This document shows positions 53,956 through 62,560 of a DNA stretch of 64,000 nt, in pieces (position 1 is the stretch's first letter; each line of letters begins with the position of its first letter). Below the pieces are notes generated by a model. That model did no database searches, was not told the DNA's origin, and worked only from the letters and a program-made list of their open reading frames with translations. The position numbers and the translations under genes are program-made. Origin of the DNA: Alteripontixanthobacter maritimus (GTDB lineage: Bacteria; Pseudomonadota; Alphaproteobacteria; Sphingomonadales; Sphingomonadaceae). The DNA lies in NCBI RefSeq assembly GCF_003340475.1, contig NZ_QBKA01000002.1:1621501-1685500 (forward strand). The letters are read 5' to 3'.

Positions 53956-54543
53956 ATGTCTGATGACGCGCGCCCCACCCTGCATATATTCGCGCGTTGG
54001 CCGGAACCCGGACAGGCGAAGACTCGGCTGATCCCGCACTTCGGTAAAGATGGTGCAGCAGCAATTTACCGCAAGCTATTGGCGCATACCGTGGAAACCG
54101 CTCGTGCCAGCGGACTGCCGTTCGTGGTTCGTGTGACCGGCGCGGAGCCTGCACGGTTCCGCGAGTGGCTGGGTCATGATGCGGAAGTAGTCGATCAGGG
54201 CGACGGCAACCTTTCGGACAAACTTGCACGAATGCCCGCGCCTGGCATCGCGTTGGGCAGCGATTGCCCCGGCCTGACTGTGGATCACCTCGGCGAAGCG
54301 GCAGGGGCACTGGCAGACCACAATGCATGTGTCGGCCCGGCCAGTGATGGCGGCTATTGGGCGCTTGGACTGATGCGCCCGATGCCGTGGGTTTTTACAG
54401 GAATGGAATGGAGCACCGACACGGTGTTTGACCAGACAATACAGCGGCTGCGCACGGCACGTGCTTCAGTGGCCATATTACCCGAGCTTTCCGATGTCGA
54501 TCTGGCCGAGGACCTCGCAGCCTGGCCGGAATTCCTCCCGTGA
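53956..54543 (+). CDS. TIGR04282-family glycosyltransferase (arsenosugar-associated)
   Basis: A 195-residue nucleotidyl/glycosyl transferase-like protein. LHIFARWPEPGQAKTRLIPH is the family N-terminus and IALGSDCPGLTVDHL and VGPASDGGYWALGLMRP the conserved GSDCP and DGGYW motifs. TIGR04282 (rSAM/selenodomain-associated transferase 1, also called arsenosugar biosynthesis glycosyltransferase) usually sits near radical SAM ArsS. The ATG is at 53956 and the stop overlaps the next gene as GTGA. Confidence 0.92.
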   Translation: MSDDARPTLHIFARWPEPGQAKTRLIPHFGKDGAAAIYRKLLAHTVETARASGLPFVVRVTGAEPARFREWLGHDAEVVDQGDGNLSDKLARMPAPGIALGSDCPGLTVDHLGEAAGALADHNACVGPASDGGYWALGLMRPMPWVFTGMEWSTDTVFDQTIQRLRTARASVAILPELSDVDLAEDLAAWPEFLP

Positions 54544-55262
54544 GCCGTGTGACGCTGGTGGTCCCCGTGCTGGACGAGGCTGCTACCCTTCCCACCCTGA
54601 TCGAAGCGCTGGACCGTTTGGAACCGAAACCTGCTGCCATCGTCGCGGTGGATGGTGGCAGCACGGATGATACTTGCGCCATGGTGCGCGGTGCTGGCTG
54701 GACATTGCTGCCATCGGCCAGGGGCCGCGCGGTGCAGATCAATGCCGGAGTTGCAGCGGCGCGGACCGTGTATGTCTGCGTCCTTCATGCCGATACCATC
54801 CCACCTGCCGATATGGTGCAGGTGATCGAGGACACCCTGCGCGACGAAAGCATCGCGCTGGCTGCTTTTACCCCACTGATTACGGGCGCGAAAACGCGGT
54901 GGGGCACATCCCTGCATAACTGGCTGAAGACCTGGTACGCGCCGCTCATCACCCGGCCGCATCTGTTTTTCCGAGGCGTGCGGCTGTTGTTCGGCGATCA
55001 TGCCATGTTCTTTCGCCGCAACCAGTACCTTGCCATCGGCGGCTGCGATCCGGGCACGCCGGTGATGGAAGAAGCGGATCTGTGCATCAAGTTCGCGCGG
55101 CTTGGGCGGATCAAGCTGGTCCCGCGGATCGTACGCACCAGCGACCGGCGGATCGCCGAATGGGGGGCGCTGAAGGCGAACTGGATCTACTTCAAGATCG
55201 GCATCATGTGGGCCTTCGGTGCGCGCAAAAGGCTGGCGCGGGACTATCCGGATATTCGTTAA
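54540..55262 (+). CDS. TIGR04283-family glycosyltransferase (arsenosugar-associated)
   Basis: A 240-residue GT2 glycosyltransferase. VPVLDEAATLPTLIEALD, VDGGSTDDTCAM and ARGRAVQINAGVAAAR then LHADTIPP (DxD-like) and MEEADLCIKFARLGR are the TIGR04283 pattern (rSAM/selenodomain-associated transferase 2). It starts with GTG at 54540, translationally coupled to TIGR04282. Its nearest partners on the other strand are the epimerase and arsM. Confidence 0.92.
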   Translation: MSRVTLVVPVLDEAATLPTLIEALDRLEPKPAAIVAVDGGSTDDTCAMVRGAGWTLLPSARGRAVQINAGVAAARTVYVCVLHADTIPPADMVQVIEDTLRDESIALAAFTPLITGAKTRWGTSLHNWLKTWYAPLITRPHLFFRGVRLLFGDHAMFFRRNQYLAIGGCDPGTPVMEEADLCIKFARLGRIKLVPRIVRTSDRRIAEWGALKANWIYFKIGIMWAFGARKRLARDYPDIR

Positions 55263-55290
55263 TCCCGATACTCGGCAAGCCTGATATTCC

Positions 55291-56322
55291 TCATGCAGCG
55301 CGGCTATCCTTCAAAAAACCGATATCGATGCAGTACAGTATCAGCCTTTGCAGCAGCGCAGGGTCCACCGGCGGACCCGCCATGCCGGTCACGGCGCTGA
55401 AGCGGCTGTCATCGAAACGCGGGTCGCGTTGAAAATAGGCCGCGTACAAACCCGCCACACGCTTGAACAGGCGGCGCTCCAGCGGCGGCAGGCTATCGGG
55501 ATCAAACCCGTCCGCCTCGACCAGCATCGGTGCATCGAACGCGGGGAAGCTGCCGATGGCTGCGGCAAAGGTTTCAACCGGCACTGCGCCGCCTGATACC
55601 AGATGGTATGCGCCGCCATTGGCCTCCCCCATACGCTGCGCCAGCATCGTAATACCGGCGGCGACATGGTCGATAGTCACGAAGTCCAGTGTGGCCCCGC
55701 GTGCTACAGGCATGTGCCGCACCCGGCCTTCCGCAATCAGCTTGAACGCAGCGTAGATCGTATCGAACTGGCGGATTGCGCCGGTTCTGCTGTCACCCAC
55801 CACGATGCTGGGGCGAGCAATTGCGTAGCGCAGGCCGCTGGCTCTGACGAGCGCTTCCGCCTGCGCCTTGCTGGCCTCGTAACCATTGGTGAAACTGTTG
55901 GTGGGCAAAGCATCGGTTTCGAGGATTTCACCGGACCGCGCACCACACACGTAAGCTGTGCTGACCTGCAACAGGTCCATATCGCCAGCCTGTGCAAGCG
56001 CAATCGCGCGCGCGGTTCCTTCGATGTTGGTCGCGCGGTATTCCTCCTCGCTCGCATCGAACCGGGTAAGCGCCGCACAATGCATTAGCAGGTCGTGCGT
56101 ATTCGCTAACCGTTCGTATGTGGCGGCATCAAGCGCCAGCCGGTCCTGCGTAAGATCCGCCGTGACGATTTCCGCCACTTCGACCGGCGTTCCATCGTTG
56201 GCGAGGATGTCGCGATTGTTGCGCACCAGCGCCGTTACGCGGTGGCCGGCTTGCGTCAGTCGCTCAGCGAGTTCCCCGCCGATCAGCCCGGCCGCGCCGG
56301 TGAGCAGGATATTCAGCAACAC
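55291..56322 (-). CDS. NAD-dependent epimerase / thioester-reductase-like protein
   Basis: A 343-residue extended SDR. LLTGAAGLIGGELAERL is the NAD(P) motif, and YVCGARSGEI and NGYEASKAQAE the active-site Y-x3-K region. It resembles NAD-dependent epimerases/dehydratases or carboxylic-acid-reductase R domains. It starts with GTG at 56320-56322 inside the end of arsM (10-base overlap), so it is made with ArsM. A sugar or acyl group related to the arsenical is possible but unproven. Confidence 0.85.
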   Translation of the reverse strand: MLLNILLTGAAGLIGGELAERLTQAGHRVTALVRNNRDILANDGTPVEVAEIVTADLTQDRLALDAATYERLANTHDLLMHCAALTRFDASEEEYRATNIEGTARAIALAQAGDMDLLQVSTAYVCGARSGEILETDALPTNSFTNGYEASKAQAEALVRASGLRYAIARPSIVVGDSRTGAIRQFDTIYAAFKLIAEGRVRHMPVARGATLDFVTIDHVAAGITMLAQRMGEANGGAYHLVSGGAVPVETFAAAIGSFPAFDAPMLVEADGFDPDSLPPLERRLFKRVAGLYAAYFQRDPRFDDSRFSAVTGMAGPPVDPALLQRLILYCIDIGFLKDSRAA

Positions 56323-57365
56323 GCCGCGCCTTCATCGGCGGGCGATGCGGGACCGGCAAAGGGCATTTCGGTCCCGCAGCCGGCGAACACGCCGTAATGG
56401 TTGGAGAAGTCCCCGATGAAGTCGAAATGCTGTGTGAAACGACTGTCCGCCAGCATTTTCCAGCTATTGCCGCAGACGGAAAACACGCGCCCGCGTTCGA
56501 TCTGGTGATGGCTGTCGAGTTCGAAGATGCGTTCCTGTCCGGCGACACCACCCTTGTAGACCACCGCCTGACCGTAATCTTCGCATTGTGGTTCCAGCCC
56601 GTCGATGCGGAACAGCCGCCATGTTGCCGAGTGGAAGCCGATCCCATCCAGCTTTGCTCCTACCGCCTTGTCGCCAATGGCCAGCGGGCGACTGGTAACG
56701 AGCCGCGGGTCGGAAAAGCCTGCCTGTTTCGCCTGATCGAGGAAGTCACCCCAATACAGCGCCCCGCCAAGGCACTCGCCATGCAGTACCGGATCGGATT
56801 GCAACGCTTCCGGCACGCGGCGGTCGGAATAAACGTCGGAGAAATACAGCTCTCCGCCCGGTTTCAGCAGCTTGAGTGCAGCGGCAAACACGGCCTGCTT
56901 GTCCGCCACCAGATTGATGACGCAGTTGGACACGATCACATCGAAGGAGGCGGCGGGTAATTCCAGCACATCCAGCTTCTCGATGTCGCCTTCCACGAAA
57001 CGCACGTTCGATTTGGCATAGCCAAAGCGGTCGCGGTGCCATTCCAGATGCTCGTTCGCCACGGCCAGCTGCTCTGCCGTCGCGTCCACACCTGTCACGC
57101 TGCCGTGCTCGCCCACCATCTGTGCCAGCAGGTAGGCATCCTGACCGCTGCCGGACCCCAGATCGAGGATATGTGCGCCTTCGATGGCGGCAGGCGCGAC
57201 CAGGCCGCAGCCGTAATACCGCGCCTTTACGTCCGGATGGACATTGGCAAGCGCGCCCAGCACCGCTGGCGGCGGGGGCTCGGTAGTGCAGCAGGCGTCG
57301 GTTTTGAGATCGGAACTGTTTGCCAGCACCTTGCCGTAATAGTTCTGGCTGTTTTCGAGATTCAT
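56313..57365 (-). CDS. arsM: Arsenite methyltransferase
   Basis: A 350-residue SAM-dependent methyltransferase. The SAM motif is ILDLGSGSGQDAYLL (residues 66-80). Cysteines at 25, 53, 148 (SNCVINLV) and 198 (GECLGG) have the spacing of the four ArsM cysteines that bind As(III): 28 residues between the first two and 50 between the last two, as in the algal enzyme. It methylates arsenite stepwise. ATG at 57363-57365, divergent from the flavoprotein gene. No ArsR gene is adjacent. Confidence 0.95.
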   Translation of the reverse strand: MNLENSQNYYGKVLANSSDLKTDACCTTEPPPPAVLGALANVHPDVKARYYGCGLVAPAAIEGAHILDLGSGSGQDAYLLAQMVGEHGSVTGVDATAEQLAVANEHLEWHRDRFGYAKSNVRFVEGDIEKLDVLELPAASFDVIVSNCVINLVADKQAVFAAALKLLKPGGELYFSDVYSDRRVPEALQSDPVLHGECLGGALYWGDFLDQAKQAGFSDPRLVTSRPLAIGDKAVGAKLDGIGFHSATWRLFRIDGLEPQCEDYGQAVVYKGGVAGQERIFELDSHHQIERGRVFSVCGNSWKMLADSRFTQHFDFIGDFSNHYGVFAGCGTEMPFAGPASPADEGAACC

Positions 57366-57466
57366 GTAACCCGTCCATCCTTGGCTGCGAACCCGACAAG
57401 CAATCGGGCAGCTTTATGTCCTGCAACACGCATTCGCTTATCCAGTCAAATAGGTTACGGGCGGCC

Positions 57467-58882
57467 ATGGAATATTCTCACGACGTTATCGTTATCGGCG
57501 GCGGTGCTGCCGGCCTGACCGCAGCCGGTGGCTGTGCATTGTTCGGCCTGAAAGTTGCCTTGATCGAAGCGCACGAAATGGGCGGCGAGTGCCTCAACAA
57601 TGGCTGCGTGCCGTCCAAGGCGCTGATAACCGCAGCCAAGCGAGCCGGGGAAGCGCGCGAGGAACGCCGGTTCGGTGTGACACTGGCGGCTCCGCAGGTG
57701 GAATGGGCTGGTGTGCACCGGCATATCCATGACGCCATCGCCGAAATCGCGCCGCACGATTCGCAGGAACGGTTCGAGGAAATGGGCTGCGAGGTACTGC
57801 GCGAACGCGCGGTGCTGACAGGGCCGAACTCGGCCCAAGTGGGAGGCCGCACGCTGACCGCACCGCGCATCGTGCTGGCGACAGGCTCCCGGCCGTTCGT
57901 GCCGCCGATCGACGGTATCGAAACCGTACCCTATCTGACTAACGAGAACCTGTTCGATCTTGATATCCTGCCGGACCACCTTGTTGTCATCGGCGGCGGG
58001 GTAATCGGTATGGAAATGGCGCAAAGCTTCCGCAGGTTGGGTAGCCGGGTGACCATAATCGAACCGGACCGCCCGATGGGCCGCGATGACGAAGGTAATG
58101 TCGCCGTGGTCGTTGATACGATGAAGGCGGAAGGCGTCCGCTTCGTTCAGGGCAAGGCGAAGGCCGTGTCGGGCACTGCCGGGGCCATCCTTGTCGAGAT
58201 CGACGGCGCGCAGAGTGTCGAAGGGTCGCACCTACTGGTTGCCGTCGGCCGCAAGGCCAACATCGATGGCTTGGGGCTGGATGCAGTCGGCGTCGAGACC
58301 GGCAAGAACGGCATCGTGGTCGACGACCGCCGCCGTACTTCGATCAAGCACATCTATGCTATCGGCGATTGCCGCGACGGACCGCGCCTGACTCATGTGT
58401 CTGGCTATGAAGGCAGCAACGTCGCGCTCGAAATTACGCTGGGCGTGCCCACGAAAGTGGACTGGTCGGCGCTACCCTGGTGCACATACACCTCCCCCGA
58501 AGTCGCGCAGATCGGCCTGACGGAAGCAGATGCGCGCAAGACACATGGCGATGCGATCAAAATCATCACCGAAGGATTCGACCATAATGAGCGTGCGATT
58601 GCAGAAGGGCAAACGAAGGGCCGCATGAAGGTAATTTTCAAAGGCAAAAAAGTGATCGGCGCCAGCATCGTGGGCAAGAATGCCGGCGATCTGCTGTTAC
58701 CGCTTTCGCAGACCATTACCGGCAAGAGCTCCACCTTTGCCCTTGGCAGCGCGGTCATCGCCTATCCAACCCGCAGCGAAATTACCAAGGCTGCAGCCTT
58801 CGCCGCGTGGGAGCCAACCGTATTCGGCAAAATTCCCAAGGCATGGGCAGGCCTGCTCGCCGGTATGCGGAGGCGTTTCTGA
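57467..58882 (+). CDS. Flavin-dependent disulfide oxidoreductase (MerA-like, Tyr for His)
   Basis: A 471-residue pyridine-nucleotide disulfide reductase. IGGGAAGL binds FAD, GGECLNNGCVPSK holds the redox pair Cys42/Cys47, and VVIGGGVIGMEMAQSFRR binds NAD(P)H. The C-terminal dimer domain reads SAVIAYPTRSEITKA, with Tyr where lipoamide dehydrogenase or glutathione reductase has the catalytic His; it also lacks the C-terminal Cys pair of MerA. The substrate is unknown. ATG at 57467; the stop overlaps the radical SAM start as TGATG. Confidence 0.9.
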   Translation: MEYSHDVIVIGGGAAGLTAAGGCALFGLKVALIEAHEMGGECLNNGCVPSKALITAAKRAGEAREERRFGVTLAAPQVEWAGVHRHIHDAIAEIAPHDSQERFEEMGCEVLRERAVLTGPNSAQVGGRTLTAPRIVLATGSRPFVPPIDGIETVPYLTNENLFDLDILPDHLVVIGGGVIGMEMAQSFRRLGSRVTIIEPDRPMGRDDEGNVAVVVDTMKAEGVRFVQGKAKAVSGTAGAILVEIDGAQSVEGSHLLVAVGRKANIDGLGLDAVGVETGKNGIVVDDRRRTSIKHIYAIGDCRDGPRLTHVSGYEGSNVALEITLGVPTKVDWSALPWCTYTSPEVAQIGLTEADARKTHGDAIKIITEGFDHNERAIAEGQTKGRMKVIFKGKKVIGASIVGKNAGDLLLPLSQTITGKSSTFALGSAVIAYPTRSEITKAAAFAAWEPTVFGKIPKAWAGLLAGMRRRF

Positions 58883-59892
58883 TGGCTTTGGCACGCACAA
58901 GCGAACGCGTTCGTAAGAGCCGCAACACCCCTGTCGGACCCTCCCCCTTCGCAGTGGAAGCGGCCCCGCTGCCGGCTGCCAAGTTCAGCGATCCTGAAGT
59001 CACTGCGAAAGGCGAAGCGCGCGCGTCGGTGCCGCTCGTGGAGCTCGAGACGCTGTGGTTCAACACCGGCACACTGTGCAACCTTGCCTGCGCCACCTGC
59101 TATATCGAGAGCAGCCCGACCAACGACGCACTTGTCTACATTTCGGCAGCCCATGTGGCGCAATATCTGGACGAAATCGAGAGCGGCGGATTGGCAACGC
59201 GCGAAATCGGCTTCACCGGCGGCGAACCGTTCATGAACCCGGACTTTCCTGCGATGCTAAGCGATGTGCTTGATCGTGGATACGAGGCGCTTGTGCTGTC
59301 CAACGCGATGAAGCCGTTGCGGCGGCACGAGGCAGCGCTTCTGACAATGCGCGAGAAGCACGGCGACAGGTTGACCATGCGGATCAGCCTCGACCATTAC
59401 ACACAGACAATCCACGAGGGCGAGCGCGGGCCGCGCAGCTGGGAACCGGCCATGAGCGGGCTCCGCTGGCTGTCCGATAATGGTTTTCAAATTGCAGTGG
59501 CGGGGCGCCTGCCGCCGGGAGAAACCGACGCGCTCGCCCGCGCCGGCTACGCATTGCTGTTCGAGGGGGAAGGCATTGCAATCGACGCGCAAGACCCGAC
59601 CGCGCTCACACTGTTTCCCGAAATGGACGAAACTGCTGATATTGCCGAGATCACCACCGCCTGCTGGAGCATTCTGGACAAGCACCCGGCCGATATCATG
59701 TGCGCCACCAGCCGCATGGTCGTCCACCGCAAGGGAGAAGCCGCGCCGCGCGTCGCAGCCTGCACGCTGATCCCCTACGATCCCGGGTTCGACTTAGGCG
59801 CAACCTTGGACGAGGCAAGCCAACCCGTGGCGCTCAACCACCCGCATTGCGCGCGGTTCTGTGTGCTTGGCGGGGCAAGCTGCTCCGCCTGA
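58882..59892 (+). CDS. Radical SAM protein with C-terminal cysteine cluster
   Basis: A 336-residue radical SAM enzyme. The cluster motif is CNLACATC (Cys66, Cys70, Cys73), within LWFNTGTLCNLACATCYIES, and IGFTGGEPFMNPDFPAML is the SAM-binding GGE region. Four late cysteines (294, 323, 327, 334), in CTLIPYDPGF and HPHCARFCVLGGASC, could bind an auxiliary Fe-S cluster. It lacks the DUF3641-type C-terminus expected of ArsS. It starts with ATG at 58882, coupled to the flavoprotein, near arsM and TIGR04282/04283. Confidence 0.92.
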   Translation: MALARTSERVRKSRNTPVGPSPFAVEAAPLPAAKFSDPEVTAKGEARASVPLVELETLWFNTGTLCNLACATCYIESSPTNDALVYISAAHVAQYLDEIESGGLATREIGFTGGEPFMNPDFPAMLSDVLDRGYEALVLSNAMKPLRRHEAALLTMREKHGDRLTMRISLDHYTQTIHEGERGPRSWEPAMSGLRWLSDNGFQIAVAGRLPPGETDALARAGYALLFEGEGIAIDAQDPTALTLFPEMDETADIAEITTACWSILDKHPADIMCATSRMVVHRKGEAAPRVAACTLIPYDPGFDLGATLDEASQPVALNHPHCARFCVLGGASCSA

Positions 59893-59895
59893 AGG

Positions 59896-60462
59896 TCAGG
59901 TTGGACTTACTGCAGCGCTGGCTACCGGCGCACCGTGGACGATACCAAACCCGATCTTCGACCAGATGCGTTCGTGGAAAAAATACAGGATAAGCTTTGT
60001 AAAGACTTCCAGCCCGCCGATGGACACCGCGGTGGCGATGCTGCCGGTAAAGAACCACGCCAGCACCATCGTATCGAGCGAGGCGATCGTGCGCCATGTC
60101 GCCGTCTTGGTTGAGGAACGCGCCAGCGTTTCGCGGCGCTTGCCGTTCACCACCGATGTCCCCCAGCGGAGCCAGACCCAGAACCTCTCGTGCAGGAAAT
60201 AGAACACCATCTTGGTGACCACTTCCGTAATAGCGATGTAGCTGGCCGTCTCCAGAGCTTCCCCGCCGCTTTGCTCAAGCCCGAAATACGGGCCGAGATA
60301 GGTAATCAGCAGGTAGGATAGCAGCAGCGTATCGAGCGTACCGACGATACGCCAGGACACCGCCTTCGCTACCGAGCGCCGGGTCTGTATGCGTGGGGGA
60401 TGGGGCGCATCCAGCGCGGCCGTTTCGGGGCCAAAGATCGGTTTTTCCGGGTGTTCCTGCAT
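59896..60462 (-). CDS. Duplicated DUF2061 membrane protein
   Basis: A 188-residue protein with two DUF2061 units. VSWRIVGTLDTLLLSYLL and ITEVVTKMVFYFLHERFW are repeated later as TWRTIASLDTMVLAWFFTG and LEVFTKLILYFFHERIW. Each unit has two hydrophobic helices. The family's function is unknown. It converges with the radical SAM gene, with 3 bases between the stops. Its starting ATG is at 60460-60462. Confidence 0.9.
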   Translation of the reverse strand: MQEHPEKPIFGPETAALDAPHPPRIQTRRSVAKAVSWRIVGTLDTLLLSYLLITYLGPYFGLEQSGGEALETASYIAITEVVTKMVFYFLHERFWVWLRWGTSVVNGKRRETLARSSTKTATWRTIASLDTMVLAWFFTGSIATAVSIGGLEVFTKLILYFFHERIWSKIGFGIVHGAPVASAAVSPT

Positions 60463-60502
60463 ACGGGCCGCTGTGGGCCTAAATGCAGACCATGTCGAGC
60501 AG

Positions 60503-61339
60503 TCAGCCCTTCAGCCGCTTGGCGTGCCAGCCGATATGGTCCGCCATGAAGGTGGAAATGAAATGATAGGAATGGTCGTACCCCTCCTGCATTCTGATCG
60601 CAGCGTTGATACCTGCATCCTCGCACACGTCGCGCAGCAGAGCGGTTGAAAGCTGTTCTTCAAGGAACTGGTCGGCCGTCCCCTGATCGATCAGCAATTG
60701 CGCCGGACGTGCACCGCTTTCTATCAGAGCCACGGCATCGTATTCTTCCCAGGCGGCGCGGTCTTCCCCCAAATAACGGGAGAACGCTTTCTGGCCCCAC
60801 GGCACGCGGGACGGGGCGCAGATCGGAGCGAAGGCGCTGATTGACCGGTAGCGACCCGGATTGCGTAACCCGATAGTCAACGCGCCATGACCGCCCATCG
60901 AATGCCCGGTGATACCCTGCCGGTCCAGGTCCACCGGGAACTCCTCCCCCACCAGCTCGCACAATTCGGACGTCACATAATCGCGCATATTGTAATGTTC
61001 GGCCCAGGGTTCCTCGGTCGCATCGAGATAGAAACCCGCGCCGGTACCGAAATCGTATTCATCTTCCGCGTCTGGCACATCGTCGCCGCGCGGAGAGGTA
61101 TCTGGCGCGACAAAGATGATGCCATGTTTCGCGCAGGCAGCGCGATACTCGCCCTTGTCGGTCACGTTCTCATGCGTGCAGGTCAGGCCGGAGAGATACC
61201 AGAGCACCGGCAGCTTCGCACCGTCCTCGTGCGGCGGGACGAACACCGAAAAGCGCATTTCAGTGCCCGTCGCTTCGGATGCGTGACGATAGACGCCTTG
61301 AACGCCGCCATGGCTGCGGGCTTCGCTTACAGTTTCCAT
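60503..61339 (-). CDS. fghA: S-formylglutathione hydrolase
   Basis: A 278-residue esterase. GLTCTHENVTDKGEYRAAC and the nucleophile elbow GITGHSMGGHGALTIGL are FghA hallmarks, with GYDHSYHFISTFMADHI carrying the His. It hydrolyses S-formylglutathione to formate and glutathione. The ATG at 61337-61339 overlaps the adhC stop as TGATG, so translation is coupled to adhC. Confidence 0.96.
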   Translation of the reverse strand: METVSEARSHGGVQGVYRHASEATGTEMRFSVFVPPHEDGAKLPVLWYLSGLTCTHENVTDKGEYRAACAKHGIIFVAPDTSPRGDDVPDAEDEYDFGTGAGFYLDATEEPWAEHYNMRDYVTSELCELVGEEFPVDLDRQGITGHSMGGHGALTIGLRNPGRYRSISAFAPICAPSRVPWGQKAFSRYLGEDRAAWEEYDAVALIESGARPAQLLIDQGTADQFLEEQLSTALLRDVCEDAGINAAIRMQEGYDHSYHFISTFMADHIGWHAKRLKG

Positions 61340-62445
61340 CAATAGACCACCACTGCGCGAATGGATTCGCCTGCATGCATCAGGTCGAAACCCTTGTTAA
61401 TCTCGTCCAACGTCAGGCGGTGAGTGATCATGGGATCGATGGCGATCTTGCCGTCCATATACATGTCGACAATATCCGGCACATCCGTCCGTCCTTTGGC
61501 CCCGCCAAACGCCGTGCCGCGCCAGTTGCGGCCCGTGACAAGCTGGAACGGCCGGGTCGAGATTTCCGCGCCCGCCTCTGCCACGCCGATGATGATGCTG
61601 GTGCCCCAACCCTTGTGACAGCATTCCAGCGCATCGCGCATCACGGCGGTGTTGCCGGTGCAATCGAAGCTGTAATCTGCACCGCCATCGAGCATGTTGA
61701 CCAGATGTTCGACCGTGTTCCCGACATCGTTTGGATTGACGAAATCGGTCATCCCGAACTTACGGCCCCAGTCTTCCCGGTCGGGGTTGATGTCGACGCC
61801 CACGATGCGCGCCGCGCCCGCCAGCTTCGCGCCCTGAAGCACGTTCAGGCCGATCCCGCCAAGGCCAAACACCACCACATTGTCGCCCGGCTGGACCTTC
61901 GCCGTCTTGGTAACCGCGCCGACGCCCGTCGTCACGCCGCAACCGATATAGCAAGTCGTGTCGAATGGCGCGTCGGTGCGAATCTTGGCTACTGCGATTT
62001 CAGGGAGCACGGTGAAGTTCGAAAAGGTGGAGCAGCCCATATAGTGGAAGATCGTCTCCCCCTTGTAGCTGAACCGGCTGGTGCCATCCGGCATCACACC
62101 GCGCCCCTGCGTTTCGCGAATGGCGCTGCACAGATTGGTCTTGCCCGACAGGCACATCTTACATTCGCGGCATTCAGGCGTGTACAGCGGTATGACGTGA
62201 TCGCCCACGGCCACGCTGGTCACGCCCGCACCGATCTCGCGCACGATCCCCGCGCCCTCATGCCCCAGGATCGACGGGAAGATGCCTTCGGAATCCTTGC
62301 CGTCCAGCGTGTAACTGTCGGTGTGGCAGATGCCGGTGGCCATCAGTTCGACCAGCACCTCGCCGTCTTTCGGACCTTCCAGATCGACGTCCACGATCTC
62401 GAGGGGCTGGTTGGGGGCGAAGGCTACGGCTGCTCTGGTTTTCAT
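61339..62445 (-). CDS. adhC: S-(hydroxymethyl)glutathione dehydrogenase (class III alcohol dehydrogenase)
   Basis: A 368-residue zinc enzyme, almost the length of E. coli Frm[21 protein letters not shown] at the N-terminus, [27 protein letters not shown], the structural-zinc loop [15 protein letters not shown] and [14 protein letters not shown] are diagnostic. It oxidises the glutathione-formaldehyde adduct. The ATG at 62443-62445 is chosen on family length; in-frame ATGs 4 and 7-12 codons upstream exist. With fghA it forms a formaldehyde detoxification pair. Confidence 0.97.
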   Translation of the reverse strand: MKTRAAVAFAPNQPLEIVDVDLEGPKDGEVLVELMATGICHTDSYTLDGKDSEGIFPSILGHEGAGIVREIGAGVTSVAVGDHVIPLYTPECRECKMCLSGKTNLCSAIRETQGRGVMPDGTSRFSYKGETIFHYMGCSTFSNFTVLPEIAVAKIRTDAPFDTTCYIGCGVTTGVGAVTKTAKVQPGDNVVVFGLGGIGLNVLQGAKLAGAARIVGVDINPDREDWGRKFGMTDFVNPNDVGNTVEHLVNMLDGGADYSFDCTGNTAVMRDALECCHKGWGTSIIIGVAEAGAEISTRPFQLVTGRNWRGTAFGGAKGRTDVPDIVDMYMDGKIAIDPMITHRLTLDEINKGFDLMHAGESIRAVVVY

Positions 62446-62465
62446 GGAGCAGGCCATACTGCTCC
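62446..62465. promoter_or_regulatory. Inverted repeat immediately upstream of adhC
   Basis: GGAGCAG (62446-62452) and CTGCTCC (62459-62465) are perfect 7-base arms with a 6-base spacer, directly before the adhC ATG. It may be an operator or a hairpin hiding the adhC ribosome binding site. It may also be coding if the upstream ATGs are used. It does not resemble a known FrmR site that I can name. Confidence 0.35.
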
Positions 62466-62560
62466 GCATTCGTGCCGCCAACCCGCAGCGGTGATATTCA
62501 GCGCAGGCTCAGACGGGATCCTCCACTAATTTCGAGCGATATCAACGGTTCGAGGAAAAC

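Noticed and set aside
52995-60462. Arsenic-related region as an island inserted at tRNA-Phe
   Set aside because: The genes begin 29 bases after the tRNA, but no integrase and no repeat of the tRNA 3' end was seen in the window, and composition does not change there.
61279-62529. 416-codon open frame on the plus strand
   Set aside because: Antisense to adhC, whose diagnostic motifs are all present on the other strand.
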